Source: [Haemophilus] felis
Lineage (GTDB): Bacteria > Pseudomonadota > Gammaproteobacteria > Enterobacterales > Pasteurellaceae
Reading direction: 5' to 3'
NCBI GenBank assembly: GCA_002015125.1
Contig: MUYB01000021.1
Location: forward strand, 21,048-85,047
Length of the DNA stretch: 64,000 bases
Position 1 is the first letter of the stretch; every line of letters starts with the position of its first letter. Positions 46,756 to 56,459 of the stretch are shown here, piece after piece. Position numbers and translations under genes: made by a program. The notes beneath the pieces were generated by a model. That model was not told where the DNA came from. It saw only the letters and a program-made list of their open reading frames with translations, and ran no database searches.

Positions 46756-47185
46756 CGGCGTAGTGATTGGCGGTTGGTTGCCTGAAAATAGGCTAAGCCA
46801 TTTTATCACAGTAGATTTAATGACCAGCCAAGAAATAGGGGCAAGCCGTCGCACCTTTGATGGCACAACCGAGCGAATCACAACAAGCTGTCTTAGCACA
46901 ATTAGCCTATCTTGCTACGGCAATAAGGGCTTAGCAATGGCGTTAAAACTGCGTACGCTGTTGCAAAGCTCCGCAATGATAAGTGCCTTTCGTGCGATGA
47001 ATGCAAGTTTAATTCGCTGTTCTGATGTTCGCAATCTCACCACAACTATTGCAGGCAACGCAGAAGAGCGTGGGCAGTTTGATATAGAAGTTTCACATCA
47101 TCATATTGTCGATACACCACTTAGCCCGATTGAGCAGGTGGCATTAGGCGGCTCGATTTCGGCAGAGGTGGTTAAACCGAGTTAG
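46679..47185 (+). CDS. Tail/neck terminator-like protein
   Basis: From the ATG at 46679 (MDTTTISAFDIVRLRKSIQK) behind GGGGAG this is 168 aa. LSTISLSCYGNKGLAMALKL and the alpha/beta build resemble LIC_12616-type neck terminators that cap the tail tube. An upstream in-frame ATG at 46625 lies deep in the previous gene. Confidence 0.6.
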   Translation: MDTTTISAFDIVRLRKSIQKALKLPDGVVIGGWLPENRLSHFITVDLMTSQEIGASRRTFDGTTERITTSCLSTISLSCYGNKGLAMALKLRTLLQSSAMISAFRAMNASLIRCSDVRNLTTTIAGNAEERGQFDIEVSHHHIVDTPLSPIEQVALGGSISAEVVKPS

Positions 47186-47276
47186 TGTTTGCTTTACATT
47201 TTACGCTTTTTTATTCCACTGCACTTTGAGTGATTAAAGTGCGGTTTTTTTATCCCTAAAAAACAGGAGAAATCAA

Positions 47277-48785
47277 ATGGCATTATCCATTTCCAATGTT
47301 GTTAATGTACAGCTTAATACTGTACCTAAATCCGCTCCCCGAAAAGATTTCGGTGTGGTGGCGTTATTTACCCCTGAAGCGGGCAATGCGTTCAAAGATG
47401 AGCATACCCGTTATGTTTATGTGCAGAGCCAGCAAGAAGTCGAACAACTGTTTGGCACAGATTCCGAAACGGCAAAAGCTGCTTTCCCATTTTTCGCCCA
47501 AAGCCCACGCGCGAAACAGTTGATTATTTGTCGTTGGCAAAAACAAGCCGCCACGATCGAGCAAACCTATAACCGCTTATCCAGCGCGGTGATTAACCAC
47601 GATATTGAGGATTTTAAACGAGTAGGGAATGGTTATTTTTCGCTCTCTATTGGGGGAAGTGCGGTCAATATTCAAGGCTTGGATTTAACAGAATGTGAAG
47701 CCCTTAATAACGTTGCGGAAAAAATTCAGGAAAAACTCACCGAACTTTCTAAGCCTGTTAATTTTAGCTATGACGAGGTCGGAAAGCGCTTTTTAATCAA
47801 AAGTAATCAAGGTGGTGTACAAACGGAAACCGTGTTTGGCTACGCTTTCGATAACGGTGCAGACGGTAGCTATCTTGGCTCAATGCTCAAACTCGAAAAC
47901 GGACAAGCCTCGAGTGAAAAAGGCACAAATGCAGTGACTTTATCCGCTGAAAAAATCAGTCAAGCCTTGTTTAACGTGGCGGAAGTCAATAACAACTGGT
48001 ACGGCTTTACCTTTGCTGCACAGCTGACCGACGATCAAATTGAAATTTGTGCGAAATACGCTCAAGCAAATACTAAACTCTTCGGGGTGAACGTCATTCG
48101 TCCTGATGGCTTGGAATGGAAAACCACAAATATTTTCAAAAAATTGTATGACGCACAGTTAGATCATACTTTGGCGATTTTTGACAAAGACGATTTATAC
48201 GCTGCATCTTCCGCATTAGCACGGCTTTTATCGGTCAACTTTGCGGCGAATAATTCAACAATGACGCTGAAATTTAAAACGCAACCGGGCATTACCGCCG
48301 ATGACGTTACTGCTACAGAACACAACAAGGCAAAACGCTTAGGCATTAACACCTACACCTATTATGATGATGTCGCAATGCTGGCAGAAGGGACGGTGAT
48401 TGGCGGTAAATTTGCTGATGAAATCGTGATTTTAGACTGGTTCACCGATGCGGTACAAAAAGAAGTCTTTGCTCGTTTGTACAAATCGCCGACTAAAATT
48501 CCATTAACGGATAAAGGGCAAGCGGTGCTAATTTCTGCGGTAGAAAAAGTCTGCTTAGAGGGAATTAATAACGGTGCCTTTGCGCCGGGTCAATGGACGG
48601 GCGATAGCTTCGGTTCCCTTAAAACAGGCGATTATTTGGAAAAAGGCTACTACGTTTGGGCGGCACCAATGGACACCCTTTCAGATAGCGACCGTGAACA
48701 ACGCCGAGCCACCCCAATTCAAACGGCGGTGAAGTTGGCGGGTGCAATTCATTTTGTTGATGTGATTGTGAACTATAACCGATAA
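47277..48785 (+). CDS. Contractile tail sheath protein (DUF3383)
   Basis: The 502-aa protein has the sheath-type N-terminus (VVALFTPEAGNAFKDEHTRY, then YVQSQQEVEQLFGTDSETAK) and the C-terminal part RLYKSPTKIPLTDKGQAVL. DUF3383 proteins are sheath subunits of certain temperate myophages. This gene shows that the phage tail is contractile. Strong SD CAGGAGAAAT. Confidence 0.88.
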   Translation: MALSISNVVNVQLNTVPKSAPRKDFGVVALFTPEAGNAFKDEHTRYVYVQSQQEVEQLFGTDSETAKAAFPFFAQSPRAKQLIICRWQKQAATIEQTYNRLSSAVINHDIEDFKRVGNGYFSLSIGGSAVNIQGLDLTECEALNNVAEKIQEKLTELSKPVNFSYDEVGKRFLIKSNQGGVQTETVFGYAFDNGADGSYLGSMLKLENGQASSEKGTNAVTLSAEKISQALFNVAEVNNNWYGFTFAAQLTDDQIEICAKYAQANTKLFGVNVIRPDGLEWKTTNIFKKLYDAQLDHTLAIFDKDDLYAASSALARLLSVNFAANNSTMTLKFKTQPGITADDVTATEHNKAKRLGINTYTYYDDVAMLAEGTVIGGKFADEIVILDWFTDAVQKEVFARLYKSPTKIPLTDKGQAVLISAVEKVCLEGINNGAFAPGQWTGDSFGSLKTGDYLEKGYYVWAAPMDTLSDSDREQRRATPIQTAVKLAGAIHFVDVIVNYNR

Positions 48786-48796
48786 GGAGAATAAAG

Positions 48797-49225
48797 ATGG
48801 CAGTATTCGATCCAAAAGAAGTCAGCGTTTTGCTTGATGGTCGTGAGATTAGCGATTGGTCAGACGGTGCAGATGTGGTTAATATTACGTATTCTGTTGA
48901 TGATGGCGAGTATATTGTGGGGGCTGATGGGCGAGGGATTTTTATCGCTAATACGGATAAATCCGGCACATTAACCTTAAAAGTCAAACAACATTCCGAA
49001 GATAACGCCTTTTTAATTAAGTTGCGTAATCAGCAGAAAAACAGCATTAAAACCTTTAGCCCAATGACCCTTTCCATTCGTGATTTAATGAACGGCGATG
49101 TGGTAACGGCAACCAAAGGTTATTTCACCACACCGCCAAACTTTGTGCGAGGACAGGGGCATAATGCCCAAACGTGGACAATTAAGTTTGAAAATGTGGT
49201 GATGAACCTAGAAAAAGGAGTGTAG
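48797..49225 (+). CDS. Tail tube protein (DUF3277)
   Basis: The 142-aa protein has the tube beta-sandwich pattern (DGREISDWSDGADVVNITYS, then KSGTLTLKVKQHSEDNAFLI) and follows the sheath gene, as tube genes do. It forms the inner tube pushed through the envelope on contraction. Confidence 0.85.
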   Translation: MAVFDPKEVSVLLDGREISDWSDGADVVNITYSVDDGEYIVGADGRGIFIANTDKSGTLTLKVKQHSEDNAFLIKLRNQQKNSIKTFSPMTLSIRDLMNGDVVTATKGYFTTPPNFVRGQGHNAQTWTIKFENVVMNLEKGV

Positions 49226-49228
49226 TCA

Positions 49229-49648
49229 ATGGAAATGCAACACGAATTTGAATTAGATAATGTGCAGTATGTGATGACACCAGCCAATGCAATGAGTGCG
49301 TGGAGTGCAGTGAAAAATGCCTTGAAATTAGTGCAAGGCGTGGATTTATCAAGCGTTAAAGTCGAAAGCCAAGAAAAAATAGGCTATGCGGTTTTAACGC
49401 ATTTATTGGGTTCACTTGGCGATCCTGCGGTAAAAGCCCTAGAAGACATTGTGTTAAAACACACCAGTTGCAATGTTGAGGGGGTAAAATACCGCTTATC
49501 GGATAACCCTGATAAACATTTCAATCAATACCGACATCACTTGATTAAGGTATTGATGGAGGGGGTGATTTACCAGTTCGCGGATTTTTTCAGCGGTGGG
49601 AAAGCATTGTTGAGCGATATGCTTCCTGCGAACACACAAGTCAAATAA
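49229..49648 (+). CDS. Tail assembly chaperone, short form
   Basis: The 139-aa acidic helical protein (MEMQHEFELDNVQYVMTPAN) lies between tube and tape measure, the chaperone position. Near its end is the slippery heptamer T TTT TTC (49585-49591, frame GAT TTT TTC), so a fraction of ribosomes may shift by -1 and make the long form. Confidence 0.75.
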   Translation: MEMQHEFELDNVQYVMTPANAMSAWSAVKNALKLVQGVDLSSVKVESQEKIGYAVLTHLLGSLGDPAVKALEDIVLKHTSCNVEGVKYRLSDNPDKHFNQYRHHLIKVLMEGVIYQFADFFSGGKALLSDMLPANTQVK

Positions 49649-49824
49649 GCCAATCCAACGTTGATTGGTTTATTTTTACGCCAATTGTAAAACAATATTG
49701 CACACTTCACGAATTAAGGTCGGTCTATTCATTGAGCGACCTTTTATCTTTTCACGAAGTGATCGCCGAGATCAATCAACAAGAACGGGAGCGCGCTAAT
49801 GCTACTCAACGAACTGCTTATTAG
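49592..49824 (+). CDS. -1 frame extension of the tail assembly chaperone (long form)
   Basis: From the slippery site the -1 frame is open to a TAG at 49822-49824. It encodes a tail containing NVDWFIFTPIVKQYCTLHEL and LSDLLSFHEVIAEINQQERE, which matches the second chaperone domain normally fused by frameshift (lambda G-GT logic). It has no good start of its own. The tape measure gene starts inside it at 49799. Confidence 0.65.
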
Positions 49825-51718
49825 AATTGGCATAAAAACTGCTGAAAAGGATTTAAACAAGCTCAAGGAAGCCAATGGTTTATTAGGGAAATTACCTATT
49901 GCTGCAGGGCTTGTTGGGACGGCGATGACGGGAGCGGTAGCAGGGCTTACCGCCTTTGCGAACGCTCAATTAACCGCACTAGATACCATTCACCAGCTTT
50001 CTAATGTAACAGGCGAAGCGGCGGATAAAATCTATCAACTTGGCAAAGTGGCAGAAACCAACGGCTCATCAACGGAGGCGGTGAAATCTTCCATAGCAGG
50101 GCTTTCACGCACCATAGGCGAAGCCGCAAAAGGGATCGGACGAGGCTCAAAAGCCTTTGAAGATTACGGCTTGCGTGCAAAAGACGCTAAGGGTAATGTG
50201 AAGTCTGCAATGGAGGTGATGGGCGAGCTTTCCGACAAAATGCAGTCAATGAGCAACCAAGAGCAAATTGCGATGCTATCAAAGTTAGGCATTGATGAAA
50301 CAATGATCCAAACTTTACGCAAAAATAAGACTGTACTTTTGGCAGAAATGGCGGAGATTGACAAGCTCACGCTCGGTGTTGGCACAACAGAAAACGCTAA
50401 AACCGCCGCCAGCTTTAAAGATGCCTTGGCGACATTTTTTCAAATCATCAAAGCGGTAAATGAAACCATTGCGTTACGTTTTGCTCCTGCCATTGAGCGA
50501 ATGATTATGGCGTTTAAAAACTGGTTTATCATTAATAACGACCTGATTAAAAAAGGACTTAATCTACTTGGTGATAGCCTTGCTTGGCTCATTGATTTTT
50601 TCACTCGCAGTATAGGGATGATGGATAGCCTGATTTCTCACACAATAGGTTGGGAAAATGCGATTTATCTTCTCGGTGCGGCGTTTTTATGGCTAAGCCG
50701 TCGCATTATGTTAGCCTTTGCCACCAATCCGTTAGGGCTTTTAATGCTTGCTATGACAGGCGTTATTTTACTGGTTGATGATTTCCTCACTTATCTTCGA
50801 GGGGGAGAAAGTGCTTTTGGCGAATTTTGGCAGCCGTTGATTGAATGGGGCAGTCTTGCCTACGAAAAAATTATGCTGTTTAGTCAATGGGCAAGCGAAA
50901 ACTTGCCTGAAGCAATAGCAGGACTTGCTTTAATTGTCGCCCTATTTGGTAATCAATTAGCCGCCATTGGTGGTATCGGTGTGAAAGTGTTTGCGGCATT
51001 AATGCGGTTTTCAGGTATAACCAAAGTGTTTAGCTTGTTAAGTGGTGGGTTGCAAATCTTGTTAGGTTGGGGAAGTAAATTATTAGTTCTGCTCCCTCGT
51101 ATTGCCACAGCAATTAGAGCGGCGTTTATTAGCAACCCGATAGGCTTAATTATTACCTTAGTGACCGCATTAGGGTATGGCATTTATCTATTAATTAAAC
51201 ATTGGGATAAAGTTAAAAAAGCTGTTAGCGATTTTGTAGAAAGTGCTAAGAGTTGGATACAAGATCTGACTCACAAAATCAGCCTGTGGTTTGAAGAAAA
51301 ATTTACCGCACTTGGGCAATTTTTTGAGGAATTAGGGGAAGCGATTAAATCACCGTTTAAAGCGGTGTTTGATTGGATTAAGCAACAATATGAGGCGTAT
51401 ATCGCCCCGATTGTGGAGGCAGTAAAGGATTTTTCACCAACGAAGATGCTTTCCAATGCCTCAGAAAAAGCAAAAGGGTTATGGGATAGCGTAACGGGCT
51501 TTTTTGGCAATGAGGCTAAAAGCCCTGCTAAAATTTCCAATATTACCAGCCAAGCAGTGACGCAAAATAAAGCGGATAATCGAATGAGCAATAGCCATAA
51601 TAACATTACGCAAAACTTCACCATTCACGGGACAACCGATGTCGTAAAAGAGATTGGTAAAGCGAGTTTTAACGCAACACAAGCCGTACTGAATGCCAAA
51701 AGTGCGGTGGTAATGTGA
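49799..51718 (+). CDS. Tail tape measure protein
   Basis: The 639-aa protein has a hydrophobic N-terminal part (LPIAAGLVGTAMTGAVAGLT), a long helical body with several membrane-like segments in the middle (for example LAWLIDFF and AIAGLALIVALFGNQLAAIG) and a polar C-terminus with NNITQNFTIHGTTDVVKEI. It sets tail length and enters the host envelope. SD GGGAG. Confidence 0.88.
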   Translation: MLLNELLIRIGIKTAEKDLNKLKEANGLLGKLPIAAGLVGTAMTGAVAGLTAFANAQLTALDTIHQLSNVTGEAADKIYQLGKVAETNGSSTEAVKSSIAGLSRTIGEAAKGIGRGSKAFEDYGLRAKDAKGNVKSAMEVMGELSDKMQSMSNQEQIAMLSKLGIDETMIQTLRKNKTVLLAEMAEIDKLTLGVGTTENAKTAASFKDALATFFQIIKAVNETIALRFAPAIERMIMAFKNWFIINNDLIKKGLNLLGDSLAWLIDFFTRSIGMMDSLISHTIGWENAIYLLGAAFLWLSRRIMLAFATNPLGLLMLAMTGVILLVDDFLTYLRGGESAFGEFWQPLIEWGSLAYEKIMLFSQWASENLPEAIAGLALIVALFGNQLAAIGGIGVKVFAALMRFSGITKVFSLLSGGLQILLGWGSKLLVLLPRIATAIRAAFISNPIGLIITLVTALGYGIYLLIKHWDKVKKAVSDFVESAKSWIQDLTHKISLWFEEKFTALGQFFEELGEAIKSPFKAVFDWIKQQYEAYIAPIVEAVKDFSPTKMLSNASEKAKGLWDSVTGFFGNEAKSPAKISNITSQAVTQNKADNRMSNSHNNITQNFTIHGTTDVVKEIGKASFNATQAVLNAKSAVVM

Positions 51719-51725
51719 GGAGTTT

Positions 51726-52490
51726 ATGTTTAATTTCACTCAAATTTCTAACCGCAAAATAGGCACGATTACCCTAGATGTGGTTAGCACGGAAGACCAT
51801 AACTCAACCCTTTCTATCACCGCAAATCCGATAGAAAGTGGGGCGGAAATTGCCGACCACGCCGTATTAAAGCCCAAAAGGGTAACCATTGTGGGGTTTG
51901 TCGTTGATCACGATCACGAGGCAGCAGGATTAACTATCCCAAATGTGGGCAATATTCGAGGCATTACGGATTTTTTAAATACCATTCCTTTGCCTACCAC
52001 GATTGTTTCACATACCCAACAAACTCTAGCGAAAGCGAACCGCCTTGTAAGCCAAATTCAAGGCGGTTTCGATTTAGGCAAGCAAACGCTGAATAAAGTA
52101 CGCACCGTTGCCCCTTTTTTGCCTGATTTCGGTTTAGGTGGCTTTTTGGATAGTTCCGACAGTAGCGGACGGGTTCAAAAATGCTACGCAGATTTAGTCG
52201 CTGTTCAGAAGTCAGGACAAACTATTGATATTCAAACGGGCATAATGCTTTATCAAAATATGCTGATTGAAGCAGTATCCATTAAGCAAACCTTAGACGG
52301 CAGTGCCGAATTTACCATTACCGCAAGAGAGATTTTTATTGTGGAAACCGCAACGGCGGCGAGTGCGTCTTCTGTGGCAGGCAAAAAAAAGAGCGGTCGA
52401 GCAGGCACCCAATCCGCCAGCAAAACCCAACAAGGCACAACGCAGTTAAAACCTGTGGATAAATCTTTAATAACTGGTTGGTTTAAATGA
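51726..52490 (+). CDS. Baseplate/tail protein following the tape measure
   Basis: The 254-aa protein (MFNFTQISNRKIGTITLDVV) has a beta-rich N-terminal half with ADHAVLKPKRVTIVGFVVDH and a second domain ending in a Lys/Ser/Thr-rich tail. Genes at this place in DUF3277/DUF3383 phages encode a baseplate protein related to the Dit/gp48 class. Specific name uncertain. Confidence 0.6.
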   Translation: MFNFTQISNRKIGTITLDVVSTEDHNSTLSITANPIESGAEIADHAVLKPKRVTIVGFVVDHDHEAAGLTIPNVGNIRGITDFLNTIPLPTTIVSHTQQTLAKANRLVSQIQGGFDLGKQTLNKVRTVAPFLPDFGLGGFLDSSDSSGRVQKCYADLVAVQKSGQTIDIQTGIMLYQNMLIEAVSIKQTLDGSAEFTITAREIFIVETATAASASSVAGKKKSGRAGTQSASKTQQGTTQLKPVDKSLITGWFK

Positions 52491-52498
52491 GGTATGAA

Positions 52499-52801
52499 AT
52501 GTTTCAAATTCCCCTTACACAATCACCTTACCAAGAACAAACCTTTGAATTTTTAGGGATTAAAATCCGCCTAACCCTGCGTTTTAACAGTATTGGGCAG
52601 TTTTGGGTAATGGATATTTTTGAACCTGTTAACCAAAAACAAATCTGTACAGGGCTCGCCCTTGGCTGCGGAGTACCACTGCTTAATCGTGCTACACGCC
52701 CTTATGTGTTTTATTTAATGGATGAGAGCGGTGCGAATTTAGATCCAATGTCGATCGAAGACTTAGGTACAAGATGCTTTTTGTATATTGCGGAGAAATA
52801 A
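52499..52801 (+). CDS. Baseplate plug protein
   Basis: From the ATG at 52499 (MFQIPLTQSPYQEQTFEFLG) behind GAGG this is 100 aa; an ATG at 52487 adds four residues. The IPLT..P.Q.....LG start and the beta-rich body fit the phage baseplate plug family that closes the central hub. Confidence 0.7.
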   Translation: MFQIPLTQSPYQEQTFEFLGIKIRLTLRFNSIGQFWVMDIFEPVNQKQICTGLALGCGVPLLNRATRPYVFYLMDESGANLDPMSIEDLGTRCFLYIAEK

Positions 52802-52804
52802 CCG

Positions 52805-53629
52805 ATGAAACAGTTTGGCAGACAGTGGAATGTTGAGATTTCAGGTGAGGGCGAAACCCTGAAAATTAACAATCTTAGAGTGGCTTTTGAAATTGATAAA
52901 ACCATTAACGAAAAACCCAACCCTGCTAAAGTGAGCCTTTGGAATTTAAACCGCACGCATATCAACCAAGCATTAAGTGGTGAATTTAAAAAACTCACCC
53001 TTTCGGTGGGTTATGAGAACTTACGCACTATTTTTTCAGGCGATATTACAGGTGTAAAAATCCGCCGTGATGATTTAGATTTAATTCTAGATATGGAATG
53101 TGCGGACGGATTTAATGCTTATACACAATCAAGAGCAGAAACCACCTTAAAAAAAGGGGCAACCGATGAGCAAATTATCAAAGCCTTACAAAAAACAATG
53201 CCTGATGTGAAAGAAAGTGCGGTAGATATTCCTAACAAAAGACAACTACCACGAGGAAGAGTGATAAACGGCGATACTCGAGAAGTTCTTAATCGTATTG
53301 CGAAAAATAATAATGCGGATTGGTCTATTCAAGATGGCGATTTTGTCTTTTTGCCAAAAGATAAGGTGCTAAATGATGAGGCGGTTTTGCTTTCGCAAGA
53401 AACGGGAATGCTCAAAATGCCTGAACAGACCGATGACGGATTAGCCTTAACTTGCCTACTTAATCCTGCTTTGCGAGTGGGCGGATTAGTACAAGTGCGG
53501 TCAATTTTACCGCACTTTAATGGTGAATATAAAATCATCAAACTTGCCCACCAAGGCGATGGAGCCGAGGGCGACTGGATAAGCCGCCTTGTGGTGGTGG
53601 GCGGAAAGTTTAAGAAAGTGGAGAAATAG
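52805..53629 (+). CDS. Baseplate hub protein (gp27-like)
   Basis: The 274-aa protein has two tandem beta-barrel-like regions (EGETLKINNLRVAFEIDKTI, then LTLSVGYENLRTIFSGDITG) and a DUF-type second half (REVLNRIAKNNNADWSIQDG). The order plug-hub-spike supports a hub role, joining tube and spike. Confidence 0.65.
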   Translation: MKQFGRQWNVEISGEGETLKINNLRVAFEIDKTINEKPNPAKVSLWNLNRTHINQALSGEFKKLTLSVGYENLRTIFSGDITGVKIRRDDLDLILDMECADGFNAYTQSRAETTLKKGATDEQIIKALQKTMPDVKESAVDIPNKRQLPRGRVINGDTREVLNRIAKNNNADWSIQDGDFVFLPKDKVLNDEAVLLSQETGMLKMPEQTDDGLALTCLLNPALRVGGLVQVRSILPHFNGEYKIIKLAHQGDGAEGDWISRLVVVGGKFKKVEK

Positions 53630-53708
53630 GCTAAACCACACCAACACGCAATTCACAGCCACAAACTTGCAAGTTAGAACAGGTAAAACAATCAAACTAG
53701 GTAAACAA

Positions 53709-54374
53709 ATGACCCACTACAACCCACATCTTGCTACCCCTGAAACAGCGGTAGATGAACAAATCACGCAAGCACAAAAACAAATTCACACGGCTTTGCC
53801 TGCGAAAGTGGTGAACTTCGATCCCGTTAATCAAACCGTCACCCTTGCCTTGCAAATTAAGCAAGTGTTATCAGCAGGAAAGACGGTACAAATTCCACCA
53901 CTAGTTTATGTGCCAGTGTCTTTCCCTCGAGGTGGTGGTTTTGCCTTCACCTTTCCTTTACACGCAGGCGATGAGGGCACAGCGTTATTTGCCGAGCGTT
54001 GTATTGATGGTTGGTGGCAATCAGGCAAGGCTAGCGAGCCGCTAGATTATCGTTTTCACGATTTATCAGACGCAATGTTTATCCCTGGTATTTGTGCCGT
54101 GCCGAATGCGATAAAGGGCTTTTTTATGAATGGGTTATCAATGCAGACTCTAGATGGTAGCACCTTTATTCGAGTAACCAACGGCACGATTTATATTCAA
54201 GGCAATATTGAACACAAAGGTGATACACAGCATACAGGCAACACCACACAAACGGGCGAGTTTTCCGCCACGGGCGTGATTTCCAGTGATACAGATTGCC
54301 TTTCTGCTGGCGTATCAGGCAATTCACATACGCACCCAGGCGATAGCGGTGGTTCAACAGGAGGACCTTCATAA
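53709..54374 (+). CDS. Gp138-type membrane-puncturing spike
   Basis: From the ATG at 53709 (MTHYNPHLATPETAVDEQIT) this is 221 aa. It has an N-terminal OB-like domain (VVNFDPVNQTVTLALQI), a beta-helix-like repeat (YIQGNIEHKGDTQHTGNTTQ) and the apex motif SHTHPGDSGG, where His residues bind a metal at the spike tip. Overlaps the gp25-like start. Confidence 0.85.
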   Translation: MTHYNPHLATPETAVDEQITQAQKQIHTALPAKVVNFDPVNQTVTLALQIKQVLSAGKTVQIPPLVYVPVSFPRGGGFAFTFPLHAGDEGTALFAERCIDGWWQSGKASEPLDYRFHDLSDAMFIPGICAVPNAIKGFFMNGLSMQTLDGSTFIRVTNGTIYIQGNIEHKGDTQHTGNTTQTGEFSATGVISSDTDCLSAGVSGNSHTHPGDSGGSTGGPS

Positions 54375-54727
54375 TGCAAGTAAGGCGACTAGATCATAAT
54401 CACGACTGGACATTTGGCAACGGCATAAACAGCTATTGCACACAAAGCGAAGCGGTGGCACAAATGGTTAAAACTCGACTTTGGTCTTTTGCCAACGATT
54501 GGTTTTTAGATTTGGAACACGGGCTACCGTGGCTGGAAAAAATGGGCAAAGCAGTGAACTTACAAGCACTTGAGCTACGCATCAAACGTCAGGTTTTGGA
54601 AACGCAGGGGGTAAAAGAATTAACGGCTTACCAATCGCAGTTTGATGCAGAAAGCCGAAGTTTAACCGTCAGTATTGATTACGTTGATATTTACGGACAA
54701 AAACACAGCGCACTTTATCGCTCTTAG
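54374..54727 (+). CDS. Gp25-like baseplate wedge protein
   Basis: The 117-aa protein has the gp25/XkdS pattern FANDWFLDLEHGLPWLEKMG and ELRIKRQVLETQGVKELTAY. It starts the sheath polymerisation platform and links wedge to sheath. Confidence 0.85.
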   Translation: MQVRRLDHNHDWTFGNGINSYCTQSEAVAQMVKTRLWSFANDWFLDLEHGLPWLEKMGKAVNLQALELRIKRQVLETQGVKELTAYQSQFDAESRSLTVSIDYVDIYGQKHSALYRS

Positions 54728-54735
54728 GAGGGCAA

Positions 54736-55875
54736 ATGGCACAATTGGTTGAAACAGGTATTGTGATTGAAAGGCTCGATAGCATTTTAGCCTATCTTGA
54801 ACAAGGATTTAAACGCATTTATGGACAAAACATTAACCTTGCACCAGATAGTCCTGATGGACAGATGATCGGCATTTTAGGGCAAATTAAAGCTGATTTA
54901 GAAGAGTTAGCTGAAGATATTTATCGTCAGTTAGATCCTGATTTAGCCACGGGAGCTTGGCTTGAACAACGCGTGGCTTACGCAGGACTTATCCGCCGTC
55001 AAGCAAGTTATAGTTATCTTCGCTCAGTGATTTTAACAGGGGAACCGCATACTCAACTAAAAAACCTTACTGTCATTGATGGAAACAATGTGCGGTGGGT
55101 TTTGGTGCAAGGGGTGAACTTAAATGAAGCGGGTTCTGCGCGAGCTGATTTTAGAAGTGAGCAACTAGGCGGATTTAGTCTCAACGCTCATTCACCGCTC
55201 ACCATTGAAACCGTTACGTTAGGCTTAAATAGTGCAACCACCTCAACGGATGCAGAAGTCGGCGTTGATGAGGAAACCGATAGCCAACTTAGACAGCGAT
55301 TTATGAAAAGCCGTGCCAAAAACGCACGCAATGCTGCGGAGGGGTTAGAGGGGGAGATTGCCGATCTGCCCGATGTAAAGCAAGTGGTTGTATTGGAAAA
55401 TAACACAGGAAGAACGGATAAAAATGGCGTAAGTGGACATAGTATAAATGTCATCGTTGAGGGTGGCGATGATGAACAAATCGCCAATATCATCTATAAA
55501 AATAAAGGAGCTGGCGTCGGGCTACAGGGAAATATTACCGTCAATTTACAACGCAGAGGACGAGAACGCCCCATAAGATTTGACCGAGCCACGCCTACCG
55601 ATATTTTTGTACAAATGACCTTAGTTCGCTATGAAGATTTCACCGAAGTTGACAAGGAAAGCATTAAAAACACGCTTGCTGCAGTGAAATTTAAAATTGG
55701 CGAGAATGTTAGCTTATCACGCTTATATAGCCCCATTAATACCGTCGGCGGCTTTTGGGTGAAAAGTTTAAAAATTGGCAAAAGTGCGGTGAATTTAGGC
55801 GCAGAAAATATCGCTATCCTGCCAAGAGAACTTGCTCGCATTCAAGGGACAAATATTCAAATTGAGGTGGAATAA
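54736..55875 (+). CDS. Baseplate J-like protein
   Basis: The 379-aa protein has the baseplate J signature INLAPDSPDGQMIGILGQIK at its start and DEETDSQLRQRFMKSRAKNA in the centre, followed by a two-domain C-terminus. It is the main wedge subunit. Confidence 0.9.
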   Translation: MAQLVETGIVIERLDSILAYLEQGFKRIYGQNINLAPDSPDGQMIGILGQIKADLEELAEDIYRQLDPDLATGAWLEQRVAYAGLIRRQASYSYLRSVILTGEPHTQLKNLTVIDGNNVRWVLVQGVNLNEAGSARADFRSEQLGGFSLNAHSPLTIETVTLGLNSATTSTDAEVGVDEETDSQLRQRFMKSRAKNARNAAEGLEGEIADLPDVKQVVVLENNTGRTDKNGVSGHSINVIVEGGDDEQIANIIYKNKGAGVGLQGNITVNLQRRGRERPIRFDRATPTDIFVQMTLVRYEDFTEVDKESIKNTLAAVKFKIGENVSLSRLYSPINTVGGFWVKSLKIGKSAVNLGAENIAILPRELARIQGTNIQIEVE

Positions 55876-56453
55876 TGAGCTATTCCCAGTTGCTGATTTG
55901 GCAATACCGCCATAAGCCCAAAGCCCTTGCAACGATTAAACTGTTTGAACAGACATTCAACCCCTGCTTTTTAGGGCTAGAAAGCCTGAAAGACGCGCTA
56001 AATATTGAACAAGCAATAGGGCATCAACTAGATTTAGTAGGTAAGCACGTTGGACAAATGCGAACGCTTAATGGTTATCAACTCCGCCAGTTCTTTGGTT
56101 TTCATACCGCTCAAAATGCACGTGCTTTTGGGCGATTAAATCAAAATATCGGTGGACAGTGGTATCGTAAACGTGATCCGCTTGCCGACAGTGTACAACT
56201 CTCCGATGAAGATTACCGCTTTTTAATCAAATGCCGAATATTAAAAAACTACCAAACTGCCACACTAGAGGATGTGATTAACGCAGCACAGTTTATCTTT
56301 GGCGAGGGCGTAGATGTGGTAGATAACTTGAATATGAGCGTTAATATCAGCATTCCACAGCGTAGCCTCACGGATTTTAAACAATTTGCCATCAACCATC
56401 TTGATATTTTACCCCGACATTTAGGGGTGAAATATCGCTACACAATAAGGTAG
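55875..56453 (+). CDS. DUF2612 baseplate/tail protein
   Basis: The 192-aa protein (MSYSQLLIWQYRHKPKALAT) has ALNIEQAIGHQLDLVGKHVG and LSDEDYRFLIKCRILKNYQT, the DUF2612 pattern, equivalent to tail protein I, which connects wedge to fibre. 1-bp overlap with J. Confidence 0.82.
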   Translation: MSYSQLLIWQYRHKPKALATIKLFEQTFNPCFLGLESLKDALNIEQAIGHQLDLVGKHVGQMRTLNGYQLRQFFGFHTAQNARAFGRLNQNIGGQWYRKRDPLADSVQLSDEDYRFLIKCRILKNYQTATLEDVINAAQFIFGEGVDVVDNLNMSVNISIPQRSLTDFKQFAINHLDILPRHLGVKYRYTIR

Positions 56454-56459
56454 AACATT

